From positions 124,001 to 188,000 of the forward strand of contig NZ_QOCL01000012.1 of NCBI RefSeq assembly GCF_004006665.1: a DNA stretch of 64,000 bases, given 5' to 3'. Source of the stretch: Halobacteriovorax sp. HLS. GTDB lineage: Bacteria > Bdellovibrionota > Bacteriovoracia > Bacteriovoracales > Bacteriovoracaceae. This document shows positions 51,682 to 58,750 of the stretch, one piece after another. Under the pieces are notes generated by a model, which saw only the letters and a program-made list of their open reading frames with translations, did not search any database and was not told where the DNA came from. A program made the position numbers and the translations under genes. Numbering within the stretch: the first letter of the stretch is position 1; every line of letters starts with the position of its first letter.

Positions 51682-53307
51682 CTAAAAGGGACAAGTTTTA
51701 TCTGTTAAGACTATTCTCTGATCGAGATTAGGAAAGTGATCTCTACTATGACCAGTAGAGAGAAAGATATTACTAAATCCTTCTTGTAGTAGTCTCTGGC
51801 AGAAGTCTTCTCCATTGATACTTTCGTCATTTAATTCATGATCAATATAGAAGAAGTCATCTTTATTTAATTTTTCTAAATCAATATCTTGAACTTTTTC
51901 AAAAGATAAGAAGTTTTGGGACAGCTTTTGGGCCGTGATTGACCACGACATTCTTATAAGCTCGTCGTCATCGAGGTGAATGATATTTTTCGAATGAGAA
52001 TTGTTAATAAATGGTAATTCAATAATGACACGAGTTCCTTTATTTAGAGTTGATTCTACTTTTAAAGAACCATTCCAGTTCACGATACTCTCATAAGCTG
52101 ATGCCAGTCCTATTCCATTACCGGCCTGCTTACCAGCTGAGATAGATATCCCTTCATTTATCTTTTCAAGAATCTCTTTATCAATACCAGTCCCATTATC
52201 AGAAATTGTAATATTTAAAATGCCATCATTAAGAGTCAAAGAAACAGATATCTTTGCTGTTAGCTGCTGTGTGGCCTCAATAGCATTATTAAGCAAGTTA
52301 GAAAGAACACGTTTAAACATGATTGGAGAAACTGAAATCTGACCATTTACTCCATTATCTTCTAATGTAATATTGATTTTCTGTGCTGCCATTTTTTCAG
52401 CAATTATTTGCTTTATAGCTGCGATTGGTTCGATTAAAACGATTTCACTCTTTGGTCTACTTTGGTCAAGTAGATCATTGGCAATATTTTCAATTCTCAT
52501 TAGAGAAGAGCTTAAGATGGAGTTAGGTTGTTCATTAGTAAGTGACATCTTTATAGCAGATATAGGTCCTCTAATATCGTGTGAAACTTGCCTCGCAATA
52601 TTGAGTTTCTCTTTGGCAAGCGCCTTAAGTTTATCCGCTTCATTTGATTTCTTAACACCGTCTAAGATATTTTTCATTACTGAGATATAAATCTTTGAAA
52701 GAGTATTATTTTTTACTTTATCTTCAAGCTTGGAATAGTGTTCCTTAATTTCATTAATTGATAGTCCCTCTCTACTCATTATAAAAGCATCACGATTAAT
52801 TTTAATTAATGTAGATGAGATCTTGTAATTAGCGATAACGAAGGTTAAAAAGAGAAATATCGCTAGCGCTATATATAAAGGTAAATTAGTGAGAAATAAA
52901 TTCTTTGAAATAGACAATAAATTCAAGTGAATACTGAAGTTACCAATATTGTGACCATTATTATTTATGTTAAATGATCTGTCATAGAGAAAATTACTCT
53001 CGTAAATATTCTCTCCAATCTGAATTTTGGCAGGAAAAATATTATATTCAGCGGCCGGGCTAAAAATTAGGGTCGCAATATTATTATTCTTAATTGAGTT
53101 TAGTAGTATATTTAGACCAATGATATCATTTATCTCAATTGTCTCTTCTAAGAAATTACTTAAACTACCGGCAGTCTTATAAGCACTTTCGTTTATAAAC
53201 TTCACTTCTTTAACTATCGAGATACCATGAACAAGAATCATCATCGTAAACAAAGTTAGCGCGACATTTCTAAGCGTTAAATGTATTGATTCTAGAATAG
53301 ATTTCAA
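51682..53307 (-). CDS. Hybrid sensor histidine kinase
   Basis: 541 residues. Two membrane helices (about 12-32 and 138-160) enclose a ~105-residue extracytoplasmic sensor. The kinase core has H243 in VSHDIRGPIS, the N box LSNLLNNAIEA, and G boxes ISDNGTGI and GNGIGLASA. The C-terminal ~85 residues (from IIHLDDDELIR) look like a shortened receiver with an Asp in FYIDHEL and a Lys in TDKT, so a non-canonical one. The gene overlaps the peptide-binding lipoprotein gene by 4 bp, so that protein may present a ligand to the sensor domain. No separate response regulator is in the operon. Confidence 0.8.
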   Translation of the reverse strand: MKSILESIHLTLRNVALTLFTMMILVHGISIVKEVKFINESAYKTAGSLSNFLEETIEINDIIGLNILLNSIKNNNIATLIFSPAAEYNIFPAKIQIGENIYESNFLYDRSFNINNNGHNIGNFSIHLNLLSISKNLFLTNLPLYIALAIFLFLTFVIANYKISSTLIKINRDAFIMSREGLSINEIKEHYSKLEDKVKNNTLSKIYISVMKNILDGVKKSNEADKLKALAKEKLNIARQVSHDIRGPISAIKMSLTNEQPNSILSSSLMRIENIANDLLDQSRPKSEIVLIEPIAAIKQIIAEKMAAQKINITLEDNGVNGQISVSPIMFKRVLSNLLNNAIEATQQLTAKISVSLTLNDGILNITISDNGTGIDKEILEKINEGISISAGKQAGNGIGLASAYESIVNWNGSLKVESTLNKGTRVIIELPFINNSHSKNIIHLDDDELIRMSWSITAQKLSQNFLSFEKVQDIDLEKLNKDDFFYIDHELNDESINGEDFCQRLLQEGFSNIFLSTGHSRDHFPNLDQRIVLTDKTCPF

Positions 53308-54677
53308 AGTTCGATACTCCCAACATCAGGATGTTCAAGAAGATCTGATCCAATTGAAAAACGTTTAAGTCTCTTTGGAAAAAAGAACGGTCGTGTTACT
53401 TGCTTAAGTGGGATAGCAAGATGATTTTCCTCTACTTGCACATTCAACTTCTTTACAAGCTTTGCGATATCACTTTTGTTTCCAATATTCATAAGTTCAT
53501 TATAATTATCCATCAGGTAGCTAGTATCAAAATTAAAGAATTTTTGCTCCTGGTTTGCAAAAGCACTAAAGGTTTCTGCTACGGCATTTTGAGTGGAGTC
53601 TAGAAATGGTACAACTAGGTCATAACCAGTCTTTGTTTTCCAGACCATTTCGTTAAGCTCTTGAAATGAAAAGTTCTTTACTTGTACCTTTATTCCAATT
53701 TGTTTACTTAATTCGTCAAAGTACTGTTGAAGTTGTTCTTTTTTATCATGTTTCCAATTTGCAAAAATAAAAGTTTTGTCCAGCTTGGAGCTGTCACAAT
53801 TTTGCTTTGGACTTCCTTGTTCTGATCCAGGGATACCAATTGGTGTAATATACTTCAGTGAGACTTTGTTTTCTTGGTTTTCAAAAAGAATATTTCTAAG
53901 TTTAGAAGTCGAAATACAATTGAAAATCTTTGAGCGGCTTTTATCATCCTCAATATTAAAAATAACAATGGCAGACTTTAGAATCGATACATTAAACATA
54001 TTATAGTTTTCTTTGATACCTTGAGGAATTTGACTTGGTGAGATCCTGTTATAATCTTCTATAGAATCATTTAGTTTTGTCTTATCAAAGCTACTAATGT
54101 CATAGAATTTAATCGTGTTATATGCATTCTTCTTTTCATTCTTTCTAACGAGGTGGACTTGTTGAGGACTGTGGACAAGTACTTTAAAGTCTCCTAATCC
54201 TATTTCAACATTTTCAATATCACTCTTAATTGATGGAGCGTGAAACAGTAGTGTTAATTTATAGAGTAGGTACTTGGCCGAAGTTTTAAAAGTGTAGTTT
54301 AAGCAATTGTCTTTTTCTGTAATTGTATATTCTTGGTCATCTTTTATTGCACCATTTACAGTTTCTTTCAGAGATTTTGTGTCAAAATGGCGTGTCTCGT
54401 TAAATGAGATACTCTCATCAATACAGAACTTTATTTGCTTATAGTCTCTACTTGTACTCCAGGTCTTCAAAATCTTTGAATCTAAATTGCCATTCTTATC
54501 ATAAGAAAAAATAGTTCTATGTGTTTGCTTTAAAACATAGGCACCAATATTACTTAGGGCCATTGCTGGTGTAATTTTAGTCACTCCACCATTAGAAACC
54601 ACATCCCATGTTGTGTCAGAGGATTTCTTTGAGCAAGAGCTTAAGAGTAAAATGATGAAGCAAATTCTTATTAACAT
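53304..54677 (-). CDS. Solute-binding family 5-like lipoprotein
   Basis: 457 residues with lipobox LSSC (C15). The start of the mature domain, ALSNIGAYVLKQTHRTIFSYDKNGNLDSKILKTWSTSRDYKQIKFCI, matches the N-terminal lobe of family-5 (peptide/oligopeptide) binding proteins, and the NWKHDKKEQLQQYFDELSKQIGIKVQVKNFSFQELNEMV block matches the second lobe. No ABC permease genes are nearby. It overlaps the kinase gene by 4 bp and the GNAT-like gene by 7 bp, so it is more likely a periplasmic ligand-binding partner of the sensor kinase than a transporter part. Confidence 0.8.
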   Translation of the reverse strand: MLIRICFIILLLSSCSKKSSDTTWDVVSNGGVTKITPAMALSNIGAYVLKQTHRTIFSYDKNGNLDSKILKTWSTSRDYKQIKFCIDESISFNETRHFDTKSLKETVNGAIKDDQEYTITEKDNCLNYTFKTSAKYLLYKLTLLFHAPSIKSDIENVEIGLGDFKVLVHSPQQVHLVRKNEKKNAYNTIKFYDISSFDKTKLNDSIEDYNRISPSQIPQGIKENYNMFNVSILKSAIVIFNIEDDKSRSKIFNCISTSKLRNILFENQENKVSLKYITPIGIPGSEQGSPKQNCDSSKLDKTFIFANWKHDKKEQLQQYFDELSKQIGIKVQVKNFSFQELNEMVWKTKTGYDLVVPFLDSTQNAVAETFSAFANQEQKFFNFDTSYLMDNYNELMNIGNKSDIAKLVKKLNVQVEENHLAIPLKQVTRPFFFPKRLKRFSIGSDLLEHPDVGSIEL

Positions 54678-55285
54678 ATTATACAGAACCTTTTAAAACC
54701 AATATTTTCTAGAAAGCTCATTGAGGCAATATTTCTATTGTGTACGGCCGCGACACTGGCAGTATTTATTTCTTCTATCTTAGAATAGATTGCATTCTTT
54801 GCCTTTTTTCTGTGTTCTAAATTTGACTTTGAATTTATCCACATCCATGCAATAAGTGTTTTACTTTCATTTTCAATGGCAAACGGTGTTGTTAAAATAA
54901 GACCTATCAATTCGCTTCCAAGATAGAATGAAGTTGACTCGCCATTTTTTAAAATCTGCATACACTCCTCAGTGTAGCGCTCTTTATTAGAAATATCGTA
55001 GCTCATTCTAGTAAAGCCATCATCTAATGACTTCTTTAAATCTTCGGTGCTTGAGTTTCTTCTTTCAAGTTCATTTTCAATAGCTCTATTTTCAGGTGCT
55101 GGCCTAAACTTTCTTTCTAGACCAAACTTAAAGTTTTCTCCAAAGGTAGTGCTAAACTTTTCTCTGTTTTCATCCAAACTATCTAAGTAAATAGTCGATC
55201 TATTGTCCGCAGAGTGATTTCTATAGTCTAGTAGAGCTGTGTCAATCTTTGCTTGCTCAAGTGTACGATAATTAAAATACCTCAT
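54671..55285 (-). CDS. GNAT acetyltransferase-like protein
   Basis: 204 residues. The C-terminal half (110-204) has the GNAT shape: a beta strand plus ELIGLILTTPF, the EHRKKAKNAIYSKIEEI helix, and VHNRNIASMSFLENIGFKRF, the typical N-x-x-S-x-x-F-x-x-x-G-F ending. The N-terminal ~100 residues are charged and unassigned. The classical Q/RxxGxG/A acetyl-CoA loop is not obvious. Overlaps the radical SAM gene by 4 bp, so it probably belongs to the same modification pathway. Confidence 0.7.
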   Translation of the reverse strand: MRYFNYRTLEQAKIDTALLDYRNHSADNRSTIYLDSLDENREKFSTTFGENFKFGLERKFRPAPENRAIENELERRNSSTEDLKKSLDDGFTRMSYDISNKERYTEECMQILKNGESTSFYLGSELIGLILTTPFAIENESKTLIAWMWINSKSNLEHRKKAKNAIYSKIEEINTASVAAVHNRNIASMSFLENIGFKRFCIIC

Positions 55286-56139
55286 GATGACCTCTTGAAA
55301 ATAAATTCACATAGGTTACAGGCACTAGAACAGTCCACAGGGATTTGCGCAGTATCTATCTCTTTGTCTGCTAACATTTCTTTAAAAGTTTTATTTCTTA
55401 ATGTCTTAAAAATATCACTTGATATATAATCATCGAACTCTGTGTTGCAAATATCTTGTGTGACATCATTATAGACAAGGTTTCCGCAGCAGTTAGAGTA
55501 TCCTTTTGCTGGTATATAGGTAAAAGAATCTACATTTGGGCACTTTTCATCTAAGACAGATTCTTCAAACTTAAAATACTTGTAAGTAATATTATTTTCT
55601 TGCGCTCTACCGACTTTAGAAACTTTTTGAAAAATTACCTTAACGCCAAGGTCTTTAATAAGCTCTTGGGCCATTAGAAGGTCCTTTGGTTCAGCGATTG
55701 CCATAGAGATATTAAAGCTCATGCCTTTTGACTCACAGTAATCTCTTATATTCTTAATATAAGAGTACTCAGTCTTTGTTCCGTGAAAAGCATCAAATGA
55801 TACTTGCACAAAGTCTAGTCTATCCACCTTATCAAGAAGAATTCTAGTTTGTTCAATACTACTACCAAACCATCCGTTTGTTGTTATTCCAAACTTTGCT
55901 TCGAGCTTGTTTGGATGTTCTCTAATAAATTGGTTCATATCTTTTAGATAGAGAGTTGGCTCTCCTCCAGTGAATAGAACAAGCTTTGGAGCATGTTCTT
56001 TTATCTGGGTCGTAATATTGGAGATTTCATCATCAGATAGCTTCGATGATACTTGATCAGGACCAGACGAGTTGACGCAGTGTGTGCATGTGTAGTTACA
56101 CTTGTGTCCTAGAATAATATTTAATTCATTCATCTTCAT
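55282..56139 (-). CDS. Radical SAM enzyme, putative peptide-modifying
   Basis: 285 residues. The [4Fe-4S] motif CxxxCxxC is C14, C18 and C21 (GHKCNYTCTHC), with GGEP (58-61) and a VSFDAFHG segment for the barrel. The C-terminal part holds additional Cys clusters (CPNV, NCCGN, DICNT, DCSSACNLC), like SPASM or Twitch domains that bind auxiliary clusters in peptide-maturing enzymes. The gene lies 15 bp after the IAWA-repeat protein, its likely substrate. Such pairs of an upstream small exported or repeat protein and an rSAM gene are typical of modified-peptide pathways. Confidence 0.85.
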   Translation of the reverse strand: MKMNELNIILGHKCNYTCTHCVNSSGPDQVSSKLSDDEISNITTQIKEHAPKLVLFTGGEPTLYLKDMNQFIREHPNKLEAKFGITTNGWFGSSIEQTRILLDKVDRLDFVQVSFDAFHGTKTEYSYIKNIRDYCESKGMSFNISMAIAEPKDLLMAQELIKDLGVKVIFQKVSKVGRAQENNITYKYFKFEESVLDEKCPNVDSFTYIPAKGYSNCCGNLVYNDVTQDICNTEFDDYISSDIFKTLRNKTFKEMLADKEIDTAQIPVDCSSACNLCEFIFKRSS

Positions 56140-56154
56140 CTAGTGATCTCTTTT

Positions 56155-57093
56155 CTAGTTTCTATCTGAGTCGTTAATTACATTGATGAGTGGACCATCT
56201 ATAATATCTCTAATGCGTTCAAGCTCTCTTTCGAGATCTCTTTCAACATCGTCCAAGTAGGTCGATGAATTAGTAGGAACGTTTGTATATTCACTCTCTA
56301 CTGCCCAAGCGATAGCTCTAGACGAGTTTTCTATATTTGCATCAATGGCCCAAGCAATAGCTGTTCTTGAGCTATCAACACTTCTTGCCCATGCAATTGC
56401 ATAAGGGGATAGAGTTATTGAAGGTGGAGCTAACTCCAGTAAATCTTCAAGTGTAGACTCATCACGTCCTTCATATACTTCGATCCAATCCGTTTGTGAG
56501 TTTATTTTATTAAGCCTATTTATTAATTGCTCAAATGATAGAGCTCCGAACTTATCGTCGGCCAAGTTTCTAAGAATAATACTTCTCATGACTTTAGATG
56601 AACTGCTACGGTTGCCTTCTAAGTCTGTTGGAAAGTTTCTTACTATCTCAGTAACAACTTCACCGTTTTCATCTAGTTTACGAACACTTGTTCCCCATGT
56701 AATTGTACCAGTTGCAGCTTCAACTTCTTCTTGCAGTTTCGCCCAAGCGATAACTTCGTGGGATTTTAAAATACCGTCATCTGACAAGACTCTACCAAGG
56801 TAAGGAAATGAAGTATCTCTACCAAAGAAATTCTTTAATCTTAAAACATCTTTATCTTCAAGTGAGTTTACATAGAGAGAAGCATTTACTTTATCGTAAA
56901 GACCTTTGGACTCAAGCGTAGACTTAAGCTCTGCTTTAGCAACTTCTAGTTTAAGTATCTCTCTTAGATCATCAATGACAATTGGACCTTGAGCATCTCT
57001 GATAACATCTAAGACACCATTGGCCTGACAAATGAGACTGCTTCCAAGAGCACTAGATAAGATAACTAATTTACTGATTTGCTTAATATTCAT
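56155..57093 (-). CDS. Exported IAWA-repeat protein, putative rSAM substrate
   Basis: 312 residues with a Sec signal peptide (1-24, ending ICQANG). Four copies of an I-A-W-A motif occur: IAWAK (115-119), AIAWAR (232-237), AIAWAI (245-250) and AIAWAV (260-265). The last three lie 13 and 15 residues apart, each flanked by Ser/Arg before and Ser/Asp/Glu after. Codons for the repeated motif differ between copies, so the protein sequence, not a DNA duplication, is kept. The rest is helical and charged, with an acidic C-terminus. It heads the five-gene operon. An AGGAAGGAT SD precedes the ATG. No family was recognised. Confidence 0.75.
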   Translation of the reverse strand: MNIKQISKLVILSSALGSSLICQANGVLDVIRDAQGPIVIDDLREILKLEVAKAELKSTLESKGLYDKVNASLYVNSLEDKDVLRLKNFFGRDTSFPYLGRVLSDDGILKSHEVIAWAKLQEEVEAATGTITWGTSVRKLDENGEVVTEIVRNFPTDLEGNRSSSSKVMRSIILRNLADDKFGALSFEQLINRLNKINSQTDWIEVYEGRDESTLEDLLELAPPSITLSPYAIAWARSVDSSRTAIAWAIDANIENSSRAIAWAVESEYTNVPTNSSTYLDDVERDLERELERIRDIIDGPLINVINDSDRN

Positions 57094-57117
57094 AAATCCT
57101 TCCTATGTATTCCTTTA

Positions 57118-57146
57118 TGAATAGCATTTATTTGAATTGGACTCAA
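57118..57146 (-). promoter_or_regulatory. Promoter of the IAWA-repeat/radical SAM operon
   Basis: On the minus strand, TTGAGT (57146-57141), exact 17-bp spacer, TATTCA (57123-57118). Predicted start about 18 bases before the SD of the 57093 gene. Confidence 0.6.
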
Positions 57147-57166
57147 TGAAGCTTGTAAGAAGTTCT

Positions 57167-57190
57167 CGAGTGTTAAAAATATAACACTCG
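57167..57190. terminator. Stem-loop downstream of the DUF445 gene
   Basis: 9-bp perfect arms CGAGTGTTA/TAACACTCG with a 6-nt loop. It lies between the DUF445 stop (57213) and the promoter of the radical SAM operon, so it may insulate the two; the minus-strand T content after it is weak. Confidence 0.5.
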
Positions 57191-57212
57191 TAAGGTGTTG
57201 TTTTTACTGTGT

Positions 57213-57917
57213 CTACAGGAGGGTAGTGAGAAGACCAATTAAGGCACCAAAGACTCCACCCCAAACAACTAGCCAACCTAGGTGTGATTTGATCATATCT
57301 TGAATGATTTCTTTAACCATTTTTGGAGTAAGCTCGTTTAGTCTTCCGTCAACTAGGCCTTCGACATTTGAGAAGAGATCACTTGAACCTTCTGAGTTCT
57401 TAGTAAGATTCTTGATGAAGTTTTCGTCGTTAATCATATCCGCAATGATCTCTTTAAACTTTAGTTCGAATTGAGGCTTTAGGCCATCAAGAGCACTAGG
57501 ACCGCCAAACATTCCGATCATAGATCCAAAAGGAGATTCCATAATCGCGGCCTTTAGTTTTTCAAAAACTTTATCAAAGTCAATTGTCTCAACGAGAGTA
57601 TCTTCTTCAATTTTTAAAAGATTCGTTGTTGATTCGCTCATAAATTTTTCAAAATTCTCTCTAGTAAAGAATTGATTCATTATGAGAGCTCTGATTCCTG
57701 TTTTAAATTCTTGGAATCTCTCTGTGATAATTCCCGAACCATAGAGTCCTGGAACTTTTTCAAAGAGCATATGAATCGCCAGCCAGTTTGTTATAGCACC
57801 TGAAAATGAGTACAGACCCATGACTTTAATTTGTTCGGAAAAGTATGGAGTAATATAACCAATTACAATTAGAGAAATAGAGATGATATTTGTGAGTAAG
57901 CTCTTATTAATCATCAA
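57213..57917 (-). CDS. DUF445-family membrane protein
   Basis: 234 residues. An N-terminal helix (8-30), then GAITNWLAIHMLFEKVPGLYGSGIITERFQEF, the characteristic DUF445 block, and a C-terminal helix (HLGWLVVWGGVFGALIGLLTTLL). The family (YheB-like) is membrane-bound and of unknown function. Its start overlaps the end of the preceding 207-residue gene by 11 bp, so the two are co-translated. Confidence 0.85.
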   Translation of the reverse strand: MMINKSLLTNIISISLIVIGYITPYFSEQIKVMGLYSFSGAITNWLAIHMLFEKVPGLYGSGIITERFQEFKTGIRALIMNQFFTRENFEKFMSESTTNLLKIEEDTLVETIDFDKVFEKLKAAIMESPFGSMIGMFGGPSALDGLKPQFELKFKEIIADMINDENFIKNLTKNSEGSSDLFSNVEGLVDGRLNELTPKMVKEIIQDMIKSHLGWLVVWGGVFGALIGLLTTLL

Positions 57918-58530
57918 GCTTTTCCCAGTCGATATCTTTGCCGATAGTCACACCAGAAATTGATCTCTCTCTATCTTTAACGATAAATGGAAATTGTAAA
58001 GTTTCAATACCGTCAAACTGATGTTCATAGGCAATCGTAATAGTTTTTGGAACAAAGTCAGTCAGTGTATCCAGGAAGTAATTCTCTGGTAGATTCGCCA
58101 TCGGATTTTCTTCTTCGTCGTCCATTTCCATTGGGTCCATTGGCCTAGAAGAAGTATTCTTAACTATAATAGCGCCTTGAATTTTTTCTCTTTTGATATC
58201 CTTAGTAAGATTCCATGACCCAATATGGAAGAAGTCTAGAAAGAACATTGATTTTCCAAACTTCAATTTTCTAGGGATCAGCAAAGATTGCATGAACTTT
58301 CTAGTCGATGGGTCTTTAGATTTCTTGGCCAATTTGTCGGCCAGAGCGCTATCTTCAATTCTTAAAATATAAGCTCCAGGCTTTTTATTTGACATGAAGA
58401 GCATATACTGAAAAGCAATGCTGAATAGCGTAAAAAGTTTGTGTTGATCAAAGTGTAGGTGCGGTATCTCGCATTCTACTAGGGTTTTAACAGAATCGTA
58501 TAAATCTTGTTTACTTAGGTCACTTCGCAT
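57907..58530 (-). CDS. Cytosolic protein co-translated with DUF445, unknown function
   Basis: 207 residues, no signal or membrane helix. It contains a helical start, a KFGKSMFFLDFFHIGSWNLTKDI segment, an acidic stretch (MDPMEMDDEEENP) and a beta-rich end (FPFIVKDRERSISGVTIGKDIDWEKLDD). No family was recognised. It overlaps the DUF445 gene by 11 bp. No clear SD precedes its ATG. Confidence 0.6.
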   Translation of the reverse strand: MRSDLSKQDLYDSVKTLVECEIPHLHFDQHKLFTLFSIAFQYMLFMSNKKPGAYILRIEDSALADKLAKKSKDPSTRKFMQSLLIPRKLKFGKSMFFLDFFHIGSWNLTKDIKREKIQGAIIVKNTSSRPMDPMEMDDEEENPMANLPENYFLDTLTDFVPKTITIAYEHQFDGIETLQFPFIVKDRERSISGVTIGKDIDWEKLDD

Positions 58531-58689
58531 GTGATCTTTGGCCTTTGAAATAGAAATTGTGTTACGTATTAAGATTAATTAAGGATTATGGTCCATAATG
58601 TCAATGTGCTTCGTAAAATTCTTTAGAAAAATAGTCAAAGACTTAACTTGCCGATTGACTCATTCACGTAATTTCTCTAAGATGCGACT

Positions 58690-58719
58690 TTGAAAACAAT
58701 CATTTTATATTAATATAAC
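58690..58719 (+). promoter_or_regulatory. Promoter of fusA
   Basis: TTGAAA (58690-58695), 18-bp spacer, TATAAC (58714-58719), then a GGAG SD (58739-58742) before the ATG at 58751. Confidence 0.55.
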
Positions 58720-58750
58720 GTCCAAATATAACTCATATGGAGCAAAGACA

